Positions 13,605-21,079 are shown, counted from the stretch's first letter. The stretch: DNA of 21,141 bases from a virus (IMGVR_UViG_3300029984_000035:1-21141), one strand, 5' to 3'. Numbers and translations are program-made. Notes: a model not told the origin generated them from the sequence alone.

Positions 13605-14197
13605 GTTAATGTGTCGTTTTCTATTGAAAAGTCGTTATTAAAGTCGTTATTAAAGTCTCCACCTGATAGAACTAAGTCATCGGTAAGCGATAAGCTATCT
13701 TCTAATTCTATTCCGAAATATACCTCGGTTAATATACTCCGGGCATTTTTGTAATAACTGATAAATGATTTTAGCATAGTAAGAGAATTTGCACCAATTA
13801 CACCTAAATCATTAGGTGTAAGTTCTACCCGAAAGGCACACCATACATTTTCCCCTCCGGGATAAATGGGAACATTCTCTTGTGTACTTTTTGGCGTAAA
13901 TCCAATTAATGAACAGGCTTTTTTTATCCCCCAAATAGTGCCTATATTTCTGTGCAGTCTTATTGCATTCTTAATAAGCTCTCTTTGCTGTTCTACGGTC
14001 GTGCATTGGTCAAATCCTCTGAATCCATCTACATCGAATTGCTTAGCTAACCAGGGTAAAGCGGAAGATTGAACAACATCAACCAGATAAACCATCATAG
14101 GTGCTAAGTCTATGTTGTCAAACTGGTTTGATATGATTTCATCAAATATTCCAAGTCGACTATCAGCTACAGCCGAAGCCATTAATTTTCTACCCAT
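13601..14197 (-). CDS. Baseplate wedge protein, P2 gpI-like
   Basis: The 198-residue product matches the P2 gpI-type tail protein: 'LPWLAKQFDVDGFRGFDQC' followed by 'QRELIKNAIRLHRNIGTIWGIKKAC'. This is the helix pair typical of the family, and the 'FRVEL' strand region follows. It would join baseplate protein J to the fibre. The C-terminus contains a duplicated NNDF unit encoded by a 12-bp direct repeat near 13628-13656. It overlaps the J gene by 8 bases. A second Met five residues in is a possible start. Confidence 0.87.
   Translation of the reverse strand: MGRKLMASAVADSRLGIFDEIISNQFDNIDLAPMMVYLVDVVQSSALPWLAKQFDVDGFRGFDQCTTVEQQRELIKNAIRLHRNIGTIWGIKKACSLIGFTPKSTQENVPIYPGGENVWCAFRVELTPNDLGVIGANSLTMLKSFISYYKNARSILTEVYFGIELEDSLSLTDDLVLSGGDFNNDFNNDFSIENDTLT
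13628..13656. repeat. 12-bp direct repeat (about 2.4 copies) in gpI-like gene
   Basis: The unit GTCGTTATTAAA is repeated head to tail, encoding a doubled NNDF near the C-terminus of the gpI-like protein. It is in frame and probably a slippage product. Confidence 0.85.
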
Positions 14198-15476
14198 TGT
14201 TAGACCCTGTTATTGTAATTGTTATTCCCCCTGCTTCAAGTTTTGCAACCTGCCAAGGACTTACCACTAAGTTTCTACCGGTTAAACTTCCGATCGTTGG
14301 AATTATCGTTGCAGTTACATCGTATACATTTGATATTCTGCAAATAGATTCTATGTAAGTAGCTACAATATCAAGTCCTAAAGCCTGTTTTTTTGCTGTT
14401 GCAAAATCATTTAATATCGTATACAGTGAACTTGTAAGGTCTGACCCTAAAGCATTAGGACTCTTTATTACATTAACCGATAAGCTATACATTAATTCTG
14501 TCGGTTCTCTAACGACTACAGTATCTGTCAAAGGTCGTATATTTTCATCACTCAATATTTGTGATATTTTGTCATTTATTGCGGTTGTCGGTATTTCTCC
14601 GTTATCCAACAAAGAGAATATATGAACCTCTCCGGCTTTTATCCAGTTTTCGGTATTTGTAAGCGGATTTATACCTACAGTTCCATTCTTTACGCAAACA
14701 GCAACAATACCGTTGATAGTTACAAAGCTATTTATGTTGTAAGTAGTTCCGTTATTGTAAGTTGCTATTGTCTCTATTGGAAGATAGTCTCCTAAAGTGG
14801 CAATGGCAACATCAGAAATAAGAGCGCTTGCTGTTTTAGCCCAATAGATATAAGCGTTTCGGCTCCCTGCTGTGCTGAATTTAGATGTAGCTAATTGAAC
14901 ACGTGACCTTAATTCGTCGTCACTTTCTTCATCTGAACCTCCGGCGGTAATATTCGTGTTTGTAACCGCTGAAATATAGGCATAAGGGTCTTGAACTGTG
15001 TTTATTTCCCCTATTCCGTAGCCGTTACCTGAAACTCCGGTAGTTTGGCAAGTTGCTGAGACTTCAACAGAATCAACTCCAACAGGCACAACTACATCAT
15101 CATCCGTTGCGAATATCATTTGTCCATCTGCGCTAACAACACGAGTACCTAAAGGAATGGTTACCTGTAAATGCCCGGTTACAATAGTGAATCCAAGCGT
15201 ACATACTGCTCCCTGAGCCGGAAGACGTGTTATATTGAATAGCGAAGCTAAATAATCTAATACCGGTGCCGTTGAAAAATCAACTAGCATTGACTTTCCG
15301 GCAGCATTTACTCTGTTCATCGCAAGTGCCTTGTGATATGCGATTGCTGAGGCTATTATGTATTCGGGCTGTGCCGGCTCAATAGTTTTTCCGCTCAAAT
15401 TCTCAAAATCTGATAAAACTTCTGATAAAATAACCGCAGGATCGGAATCCACAAAAATTGGGTCTGTTAGTGCCAT
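14190..15476 (-). CDS. Baseplate protein J-like, with inserted small domain
   Basis: The 428-residue product matches the baseplate J family. It has 'QPEYIIASAIAYHKALAMNRVNAAGKSMLVDFSTAPVLD' in scattered family positions (about 36-75), 'GGSDEESDDELRSRVQLA' (179-196), 'STAGSRNAYIYWAK', and the later 'RPLTDTVVV' and 'AKKQALGLDIVATYIES' segments. In P2 the protein is about 300 residues. Part of the excess here is an insertion at about 231-283 (YNNGTTYNINSFVTINGIVA ... NWIKAG) that resembles chitin-binding-type CBM modules. It forms the wedge ring of the contractile-tail baseplate. It follows the W gene with no gap. Confidence 0.88.
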   Translation of the reverse strand: MALTDPIFVDSDPAVILSEVLSDFENLSGKTIEPAQPEYIIASAIAYHKALAMNRVNAAGKSMLVDFSTAPVLDYLASLFNITRLPAQGAVCTLGFTIVTGHLQVTIPLGTRVVSADGQMIFATDDDVVVPVGVDSVEVSATCQTTGVSGNGYGIGEINTVQDPYAYISAVTNTNITAGGSDEESDDELRSRVQLATSKFSTAGSRNAYIYWAKTASALISDVAIATLGDYLPIETIATYNNGTTYNINSFVTINGIVAVCVKNGTVGINPLTNTENWIKAGEVHIFSLLDNGEIPTTAINDKISQILSDENIRPLTDTVVVREPTELMYSLSVNVIKSPNALGSDLTSSLYTILNDFATAKKQALGLDIVATYIESICRISNVYDVTATIIPTIGSLTGRNLVVSPWQVAKLEAGGITITITGSNNG

Positions 15477-15893
15477 TTAACTATATTGTTTATCGTTATA
15501 TGCTTGTGAATATGCTTTCATTTTCGCTACATTATTAGCAGAAATAAGGTCATTTATTGAGAGAGTTGCTTCTATTTTGGTATTTGTTTGAATGTAAATA
15601 CCCGAAATAGCCACTTTTATATTATTGTCATCGCCAACAATTGGCTTTACCTGCGAAATAGTACATCTAGTCTCCCATTTCTCCAAGTCTTTTATTATCT
15701 GAGCTGAAAAATTTCCGCTAAATCCATTATTTGGCTTGTCTGCATATTGATAGATGTAACTACCAAAATTTGGACGCAATGGGTCGCTACCAGGTATTGT
15801 ATGAAGAATGACATACCAACTTTGAGCTATATCCTCGGCACCTTCCACAGAAACGCCAAATGTGTTTAATGATATACTGCTATCTCCGTTCAT
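15477..15893 (-). CDS. Baseplate wedge protein, gpW/gp25-like
   Basis: The 138-residue product has the family signature: 'EDIAQSWYVILHTIPGSDPLRPNFGS', 'YIYQYADKP' and a C-terminal beta region. T4 gp25 and P2 gpW belong here and have lysozyme-like folds without enzymatic use; they form part of the baseplate wedge and help trigger sheath contraction. It overlaps the preceding small gene by ATGA and abuts J, the conserved W-J-I order. Confidence 0.88.
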   Translation of the reverse strand: MNGDSSISLNTFGVSVEGAEDIAQSWYVILHTIPGSDPLRPNFGSYIYQYADKPNNGFSGNFSAQIIKDLEKWETRCTISQVKPIVGDDNNIKVAISGIYIQTNTKIEATLSINDLISANNVAKMKAYSQAYNDKQYS

Positions 15894-16117
15894 TTTGTTG
15901 CTGTTAAAGTTATAGTTCCGGTTACTGCTACCGAACCGGCTGTCAATATGGCATCCACGGTAGTCGTATCTATTCCGCGTTTAATGGCATCTGCAATTTT
16001 ATCAGAAAGTTGGTCGGCAAATGAATTAATAGCATCTTGCTGATCCCCTGTATCTGTTTTCATTGTATCTAGAATTGATACAATATCAGTTTTCAATTGA
16101 TTTTTATCTATGCTCAT
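15890..16117 (-). CDS. Small baseplate-region protein (75 aa)
   Basis: The product has 'QDAINSFADQLSDKIADAIKRGIDTTTVDAIL' in a helical N-terminal part and a short Val/Thr-rich end, VAVTGTITLTATK. I recall similar small proteins lying between spike and gp25-like genes in Bacteroidota and other P2/Mu-type tails; their role is not known to me. It is coupled at both ends by ATGA overlaps, so it is made with the baseplate. Confidence 0.78.
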   Translation of the reverse strand: MSIDKNQLKTDIVSILDTMKTDTGDQQDAINSFADQLSDKIADAIKRGIDTTTVDAILTAGSVAVTGTITLTATK

Positions 16118-16566
16118 GGTTTTGGAATTGGTTTTCCACTAGGTCCTACCGGAGTTGTGTGTAAATGGTTAATCAATGATATTTCCTCGACTCCCGCAAT
16201 GACATCTCCGGTAACTGTTAGTTTTTTACATTTAAATATGAGTTCTGCTTCAGTTCCTCCATCTATAGTTAGTGTTTTATTTTCTGTATCGTAGGATATA
16301 GAAGTCCCATCACTGAATCTATATCCTTCTGTAGTTTCATTTGCCCATTCCGGTATATTTTCATCGTCGGTTATGACCCGGTGCAATATCTCTCCATCCT
16401 CACCGTTATCATGCATTTCTACCGCAACCTGACAGGTTATAGGAAATAATTTCACTTCGCTCATTGAGTTTGGCAGAGATAGCCAACCGCTCGTTATGTC
16501 TATTTCATCAAAATAAACACGTGCCCGACCTTCTTTTACTTCCGATATGATTCCGTATCTTAGCAT
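16114..16566 (-). CDS. Baseplate spike protein, gpV-like
   Basis: The 150-residue product starts with an OB-like domain (LRYGIISEVKEGRARVYF, about 2-19) and continues with short beta repeats (KTLTIDGGTEAELIFKCKKL). It ends with 'SLINHLHTTPVGPSGKPIPKP'. In P2 gpV a His-x-His near the tip of the trimeric beta-helix binds iron; His134 and His136 could serve here. It pierces the outer membrane during contraction. The protein is shorter than P2 gpV (211 residues), which implies a shorter spike. It sits next to the D-like hub gene, two bases away. Confidence 0.86.
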   Translation of the reverse strand: MLRYGIISEVKEGRARVYFDEIDITSGWLSLPNSMSEVKLFPITCQVAVEMHDNGEDGEILHRVITDDENIPEWANETTEGYRFSDGTSISYDTENKTLTIDGGTEAELIFKCKKLTVTGDVIAGVEEISLINHLHTTPVGPSGKPIPKP

Positions 16567-16568
16567 AA

Positions 16569-17654
16569 TTATTCTTCTTTTTCTTCTCCCAAACTATCAA
16601 AAGCCGTTTCCGATGTTGTCGGTTTTTCCTGCTTAACTCTAGGCACTCGTTTTGGTTTAGGTATTGACCCTGTCTTTCTAATTTCTAATGACATCGTATA
16701 GCCTCCCGAACTATCAATCGTATGCGTGGAAGTTGGTATATGATATTTACCTGAACCCATTCCAAAACCGGTTAAATCAAAATTATTTCCGGCTACCATT
16801 TGCGGGTCACCGGGACCCGTTATTGTACCTGACTGCTTGTATTTATTCTTTCCCCAAAGTCCGCCTTTTACTTTTGCTTCTGCTTGACTACTCGAAGCTA
16901 CAGAACCAAAGAAAATGGCTTTATCATTACCACCCGAAAGAATATTGTCAATGTTGTAAACTACAAGTTTACCTTTTTTGCGGTTTCTCTGCTTTATTTC
17001 ACCGCTCGAATAAGTATCAAATGTTTTTTCGTTTAGCTCATAAGATGATAATTGTGTTTTATCTATCTCTGTAACCGAGGCTACTTCTTCGAGGTCATGA
17101 TAGCTGATAAAAACCATTTTTTGACCCTTGACGGTAAACATAAAACCATACTCCTTAGCCAATTCAGAAAGAAAAGCTAAATCTGTTTTAGTATTTTGAG
17201 TTTTCCTATCCAACCAGATTTGAGAAAGCATATTAGAACCATCTATCAACGTGAATCCATGTTTCCGGCAGAAATAAAGAGCTATCTGCTTTAAGGTTTG
17301 TTCCTCAAAAGCTTTACTGTTTTTTGTTCTCAATGCCTTAGAAATTCCGGCTGAGATAGCTTTAATCGTTATCTGGTCAGGAGGTCCCGAAAGCGTTACG
17401 TCATCAACTTCAAATAGACCACTGTCTATTTGAAGTTGATGATACCCGATGTAGAGTTGTAAAGTATCACCTTCAGCCGGATACCAATCCTCAAACCAAA
17501 CGGCACTCGTATTATCCAAAACCAACGATATCTCGTCAGTGGCTTCTTCCTCGTGGTCTGTGTACGTGACTGATGAAACATATTGCTTTATTTTATTCGT
17601 TACGTTATTCTTATTCCAAAATAGCGTTATATCAGCTTTCCTTGCTACTTCCAT
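16569..17654 (-). CDS. Baseplate hub protein, P2 gpD-like
   Basis: The 361-residue product matches the gpD/gp27-like hub family. It has 'SVTYTDHEEEATDEISLVLDN' (about 28-48), 'GDTLQLYIGY', 'SGLFEVDDVTLSGPPDQITIKA', 'KALRTKNSKAFEE', 'LAFLSELAKEYGFMFTV' and a C-terminal Lys/Pro-rich tail with an acidic end, GEEKEE. The hub forms a trimer between the tail tube and the spike and controls baseplate assembly. It precedes the spike gene by two bases and overlaps the preceding small gene by 23 bases. It contains the perfect hairpin at 17401-17442. Confidence 0.88.
   Translation of the reverse strand: MEVARKADITLFWNKNNVTNKIKQYVSSVTYTDHEEEATDEISLVLDNTSAVWFEDWYPAEGDTLQLYIGYHQLQIDSGLFEVDDVTLSGPPDQITIKAISAGISKALRTKNSKAFEEQTLKQIALYFCRKHGFTLIDGSNMLSQIWLDRKTQNTKTDLAFLSELAKEYGFMFTVKGQKMVFISYHDLEEVASVTEIDKTQLSSYELNEKTFDTYSSGEIKQRNRKKGKLVVYNIDNILSGGNDKAIFFGSVASSSQAEAKVKGGLWGKNKYKQSGTITGPGDPQMVAGNNFDLTGFGMGSGKYHIPTSTHTIDSSGGYTMSLEIRKTGSIPKPKRVPRVKQEKPTTSETAFDSLGEEKEE
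17401..17442. repeat. 19-bp perfect inverted repeat with 4-nt loop
   Basis: Arms 17401-17419 and 17424-17442 are exact complements (TCATCAACTTCAAATAGAC on the plus strand) around the loop CACT (17420-17423). The element lies wholly within the hub gene, at codons 71-85, and would form a long hairpin in the late mRNA. By chance such an exact structure is very unlikely in 21 kb. Confidence 0.97.
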
Positions 17655-17850
17655 TATCAGGGAATATTAATTTTACATATTTAAGATTGACACAAATATC
17701 ACCGATACCCCTAACATTTAAAAGAATTGAATCTTCTTCCCTTGTAAAGGCTATATTACCTGTGAATTCAAAACCTTCTCCAATCACTTTAAAAGTTGAT
17801 TTTTTGAATTTTTCTTCTCGATATGCTTCTAAAATAATTTTCTTTGTCAT
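17632..17850 (-). CDS. Small tail protein of unknown function (72 aa)
   Basis: The product begins MTKKIILEAYREEKFKKSTF and is beta-rich (FKVIGEGFEFTGNIAFT, SILLNVRGIGDICVNLKYVKL). It has no membrane span. It lies between the X-like and D-like genes, 16 bases after X and overlapping D by 23 bases. No counterpart is present in P2 at this point. It may be a small tube- or hub-associated protein. The conserved-looking strand pattern and the tight packing support it as a real gene. Confidence 0.75.
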   Translation of the reverse strand: MTKKIILEAYREEKFKKSTFKVIGEGFEFTGNIAFTREEDSILLNVRGIGDICVNLKYVKLIFPDNGSSKES

Positions 17851-17866
17851 AATGTTATTTTTTTAG

Positions 17867-18082
17867 CTACTTCCATGGCGGTAATTTCGTTGTTAGTATT
17901 GCTGAATCTGTGTCATCTAAAATAGGTACTAAAAGAATTGTTCCTTCAGGTAATTCTGTATCAATAGGAACTGCGGTATTGGCTTCAATCAGTGTTTTAA
18001 TTCCCGACATAGAACCGTACATCTTCCACGCTATAGAGCCCCATGTTTCGCCCTGTCCAGTTGTATAATTAAAAGTGCTCAT
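17867..18082 (-). CDS. Tail protein X-like (LysM-type fold)
   Basis: The 71-residue product has the X/LysM pattern: 'YTTGQGETWGSIAWKMYGS', 'KTLIEANTAVP' and 'ELPEGTILLVPIL'. In P2-type phages, X is a small tail protein encoded between U and D, and the same position is kept here. It overlaps U by ATGA. It is presumed to act in baseplate or hub assembly, as the P2 protein does. Confidence 0.88.
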   Translation of the reverse strand: MSTFNYTTGQGETWGSIAWKMYGSMSGIKTLIEANTAVPIDTELPEGTILLVPILDDTDSAILTTKLPPWK

Positions 18083-18915
18083 TCTCCGCCCTCCCTACTT
18101 CCAATAAAAGCCGCAACAGGTGCATAGCTTTTATTCATATAATAAAGTGAATCTGTCAACTTGTTATTCGCTGTCAGTAAATCGTTTGGATTCTTTACTG
18201 CAGCAGCTGCCTTTATATCATCCAATGCAGAATTTACCATAGTGATAGAATTACTCAGATTAATAGCACGAAAAGCTATTTTCTTTGTTGCTTCTACCTT
18301 TGTATTTGCTTGCATAAATGAAGACTTAGCACTATCTGCCGTAGCTGCTATTTTAGTATACATACCATTTGATGGAGCAGGATTCGCAGCAATTGAAGCC
18401 TGTAATCTGGCTGATGAAATTTGACCGCTCTTTACACTCTCTGCTATTGATAAACCAGTTGATTGTTTCAAAGGTATTGCTGCAATAGGAACAGGACTTT
18501 GACTAACTAAAGCTGACCCTGTTTGTTTTATAAAGCTAGCGTTCGTATTATATTCTAATAGGTGAATCTGACATGTTATAGCAGTTGGATAACCATTATC
18601 GAGACAAACTACTTTACTTTCTGATAATGTTGTTATTACGAATTTTCCGTAATTTTTTCCGGTTCCATCTACTAAATAATCAACAATTCCACCTTTACGA
18701 ACTTTTTGTAAAGCATCCATTTCAGCACGTGGTGTGCAGAACTCAATATGAAATAAGGCTGTTATATCGTATTCGTCTAATTTCTCACCAGTTCCCTGAA
18801 CTACTGGCTTAGAACCGATAATTGGTATCTGTCCATAGTTAGTTTCAAAACTACCATCCCACGATTGCGGCAGTTTTATTCCTTGAAAAGTTATATTTGC
18901 GAACGTTAGAAACAT
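18079..18915 (-). CDS. Tail completion/terminator protein, P2 gpU-like with C-terminal extension
   Basis: The N-terminal region (about 1-135) matches the gpU family: 'LPQSWDGSFETNYGQIPIIGSKPVVQ', 'DITALFHIEFCT', 'EMDALQKVRKGG...YLVDGTGKNYGKFVIT' and a final 'AITCQIHLLEY'. P2 gpU has about 159 residues, so the 278-residue protein here carries an extra ~140-residue Ala/Ser/Asn-rich helical extension not expected for the family. It follows the tape measure gene as TAATG. By family it helps close or complete the tail, while the extension may add a baseplate contact. Confidence 0.83.
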   Translation of the reverse strand: MFLTFANITFQGIKLPQSWDGSFETNYGQIPIIGSKPVVQGTGEKLDEYDITALFHIEFCTPRAEMDALQKVRKGGIVDYLVDGTGKNYGKFVITTLSESKVVCLDNGYPTAITCQIHLLEYNTNASFIKQTGSALVSQSPVPIAAIPLKQSTGLSIAESVKSGQISSARLQASIAANPAPSNGMYTKIAATADSAKSSFMQANTKVEATKKIAFRAINLSNSITMVNSALDDIKAAAAVKNPNDLLTANNKLTDSLYYMNKSYAPVAAFIGSREGGE

Positions 18916-20597
18916 TAGTTAAAGGATAAGCGATTTTGATTTTGAGAATATTTTTTCAACCACTGTTCAATTTCTGTTTTATGCTCATTCAGTATTTTAG
19001 AAATATCCTGTTTTACTGTCGGTGAGCCTCCGTTTAAATGGATAACAGGTGCATAATGAATAGCAGGAGCATTTGATATGTTTGCTCTCTGAATGTTGCT
19101 TGAATTGTACGCTTGTGTTGAACGAACTGCTGCTCGTGATTTAGGCTCGTCTTTTGCTCTTTGAGCAGCTTCCTCAATTGCTAAATGTCGGTTATATGTT
19201 CCCGGCACACTCTTTACAAGTACAACACTCTTTTTGATTGCGTTTTGAGTAGCTGTTATTCCGCTTAAGTCTTTAACACCACTCCATGCTACTTTTCCGG
19301 CTGCTGAAAATTTGCCTTGTCGTAATAATGCAAATGCCTTGCCTATGCTTCCAATTCCAGATATTAGACCTTTTATTCTGTCGATTACGTATTCTTTTAG
19401 GATATTACCGAACCCTTTTATCGTGTCCCATGCTGTTTTTATTCCGGCTCGAAACCATGCAAATTTTTTCCATGCAATTACTATAGCAGCAGTTAATGCG
19501 GCAATTCCTACAACTACCCATGTAATCGGATTTGCTAATAGTGCGGAATTTAAAAGCCATTGTCCTGCGGTAGCTACTTTTTGAGCAACAGCTAAGGCGT
19601 AGTATTGAATTTTGAAAAGAATCATCGAGTTTTTAGTCAGAGCTATCCCGATTCTTGCTAAATCCATTATCTTTTTAAAATTTCCAATAGTTCGTATTAC
19701 CGTTCCAGATACAAGAAGAAAAGTGCCTAAAACAGTGAGAAGAATTCCAGTGCTAGCAGCCATAGTTAAGACTGTTTTAGCTAAAGTTTTATGCCTCTGT
19801 GTCCACATTGAAATCTTCTTAGATATGTCTGCAATTTTCTGCATATACTTTATCACAGTAGGAAGAACGCTTACAGCGATAGTCGTTTTTATTCCCATCA
19901 TTGCCAATTTATTTTCGCCCATAGCAGCTCGGTATTTTTTGAATTCTGCTATCTGTTTATCAGTGAGAACAACTCCGTACTGCTCCATTTTATCTCCATA
20001 CGCTTTGATAGCTTTACTTCCTTGATTAAGCATTGGAATAAGGTCTTTACCTGACTTTCCAAAAAGCATCATAGCAAGAGCTGTCTTTTTCGGTCCGTTT
20101 GGTGCGTTTTTAAATTTATCAGATAATTCAGTTAGGAGCGCTGAACTGTTTTTTAATCTTCCATTTGAATCGTAAATAGATAGTCCAGACATTTTAAAAA
20201 TCTTTGCAGCCGCTTTATTCCCCATAGCAGCGGATATTTGAGCTTTTGACAACCTCCCGAACGCCATTTCTAAACCGGTTATTTCAACACCCATTTTTTC
20301 AGCAAAACCGCTGTATTTTTGAAAACTTTGAGTTGACATTCCTACTTTCTGGGCTGAGAATTCTATCTGTTTTGCTTTTGATGCAATCGAAGCCACATCT
20401 GCAAACAAAGCTCCTGTTATTGCCGCCCCTGAAGCTGCCATTCCTGCGCCTATCTTCTGCATTTTTCCACCAATAGCGTTAGCCCTCTTTTGGAAGTTAG
20501 TCATTGATGCTGTAGACTTCTTTGTTGCTTGGTCGATAACGCGGGACATTTTATCTGTCGCACTCAAAACCATACTCAACTTCATTACTTCACTCAT
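18915..20597 (-). CDS. Tail tape measure protein
   Basis: The 560-residue product has the tape-measure pattern. There is a long helical N-terminal part (ATDKMSRVIDQATKKSTASM), then 'MGVEITGLEMAFGRLSKAQ' and 'LMMFGKSGKDLIP'-type segments (here MMLFGKSGKDLIPML, about 176-190). Two hydrophobic regions follow (about 274-300 and 351-376, the latter including LANPITWVVVGIAALTA) and then a charged C-terminus. It sets tail length and may help DNA cross the inner membrane. At roughly 0.15 nm per residue it would correspond to a tail near 80 nm (inference). It follows the E/E' gene and ends in TAATG with U. Confidence 0.9.
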   Translation of the reverse strand: MSEVMKLSMVLSATDKMSRVIDQATKKSTASMTNFQKRANAIGGKMQKIGAGMAASGAAITGALFADVASIASKAKQIEFSAQKVGMSTQSFQKYSGFAEKMGVEITGLEMAFGRLSKAQISAAMGNKAAAKIFKMSGLSIYDSNGRLKNSSALLTELSDKFKNAPNGPKKTALAMMLFGKSGKDLIPMLNQGSKAIKAYGDKMEQYGVVLTDKQIAEFKKYRAAMGENKLAMMGIKTTIAVSVLPTVIKYMQKIADISKKISMWTQRHKTLAKTVLTMAASTGILLTVLGTFLLVSGTVIRTIGNFKKIMDLARIGIALTKNSMILFKIQYYALAVAQKVATAGQWLLNSALLANPITWVVVGIAALTAAIVIAWKKFAWFRAGIKTAWDTIKGFGNILKEYVIDRIKGLISGIGSIGKAFALLRQGKFSAAGKVAWSGVKDLSGITATQNAIKKSVVLVKSVPGTYNRHLAIEEAAQRAKDEPKSRAAVRSTQAYNSSNIQRANISNAPAIHYAPVIHLNGGSPTVKQDISKILNEHKTEIEQWLKKYSQNQNRLSFN

Positions 20598-20612
20598 AAT
20601 TTTACTTTAAAT

Positions 20613-20643
20613 AAAAAGGGAGTTTTTTAATTTTCTCCCTTTT
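20613..20643 (-). terminator. Stem-loop between E' and tape measure (possible attenuator)
   Basis: On the minus strand AAAAGGGAG (20643-20635) pairs with CTCCCTTTT (20622-20614), a 9-bp stem around a 12-base A-rich loop, ending in a run of T. The E' stop codon (20629-20627) lies in the loop. It may be a weak terminator, an attenuator setting chaperone-to-tape-measure ratio, or an RNA processing point. The stem has only five G-C pairs and its U run is inside the stem, so confidence is modest. Confidence 0.35.
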
Positions 20644-21057
20644 CAAATCCTACAACTAATACTCGTTTTATTGATTCCTGCTCCAATCTATAAAGCTCAA
20701 AAGCTGATTGAAGGCTTATTTCGAAGAAATCTATTTCTAAATCTAATATCTCATTTAATCCCGATCCTGTGAAGTGACTTAAGAAAACCACATCTTCAAT
20801 CGGGATTATGCGTTTTTTAAGTCATCCTCATCAATAAAGAGATTTGATACCAGAACAAAGTCATCCTCGGTCATGTCTAATACATCTTCGAGTACTACCG
20901 CCTTTCCATCAATTAAAATTTTTGCTGCGACTGTGGCGTAGGGAATAAGATACTCTTTCCCTTTCGGCTGATTTCCTGCGGCTGCAAGTTCTCTGACTTT
21001 TACATTCTCTTTTTTTGTGGCTACTTGACCACTTGATAATTTTACTTCACTTTCCAT
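20627..21057 (-). CDS. Tail assembly chaperone E+E' (-1 frameshift fusion)
   Basis: Slippage at 20812-20818 sends ribosomes into the -1 frame after ...DDLKN. That frame stays open for 61 more codons (RIIPIEDVVFLSHFTGSGLN ... RVLVVGFEKGEN) to a TAA at 20629-20627, about 30 bases before the tape measure start. The fusion is 143 residues, close to the P2 E+E' protein as I recall it. C20812 is read twice. The E' part has no separate start. In P2 the two forms are both needed for tail assembly, and the ratio is fixed by frameshift efficiency. Confidence 0.85.
20756..20818 (-). promoter_or_regulatory. Programmed -1 ribosomal frameshift site (E to E')
   Basis: The minus strand has the heptamer A AAA AAC (20818-20812), with AAA and AAC as the zero-frame codons, the canonical phase for -1 slippage. 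Three bases later a perfect 10-bp stem begins: TAATCCCGAT (20808-20799) pairs with ATCGGGATTA (20765-20756). The loop between has a further short stem, TGAA with GTG pairing CACTTCA around a 3-base bulge. The zero-frame stop overlaps the start of the stem. Confidence 0.9.
20806..21057 (-). CDS. Tail assembly chaperone E-like protein (zero-frame product)
   Basis: The 83-residue product has 'VKLSSGQVATKKENVKVREL', 'YATVAAKILIDGKAVVLEDVLDMTEDDFVLVSNLF' and an acidic end. This matches the P2 gpE / Mu gp41-type chaperone family, including the IDGK..V.ED.L.M...D pattern. It coats the tape measure during tube assembly together with a longer frameshifted form. It starts 22 bases after the tRNA gene; the ATG at 21057-21055 is the first in frame. 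The tail tube gene expected upstream lies beyond the window. Confidence 0.85.
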   Translation of the reverse strand: MESEVKLSSGQVATKKENVKVRELAAAGNQPKGKEYLIPYATVAAKILIDGKAVVLEDVLDMTEDDFVLVSNLFIDEDDLKNA

Positions 21058-21079
21058 AATGTTATAAATTTGTTATTTG

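Noticed and set aside
16802-16818. CGGGTC/GACCCG hairpin in the hub gene
   Set aside because: A 6-bp stem with a 5-base loop is expected by chance several times in a window of this size.
16688-17074. Plus-strand open frame of 128 codons
   Set aside because: It lies wholly antisense to the hub gene, is rich in Leu, Tyr and Cys without domain features, and breaks the strand organisation of the late operon.
19612-20025. Plus-strand open frame of 137 codons with hydrophobic segments
   Set aside because: It is antisense to the tape measure gene; its hydrophobic look is the complement of tape measure helices.
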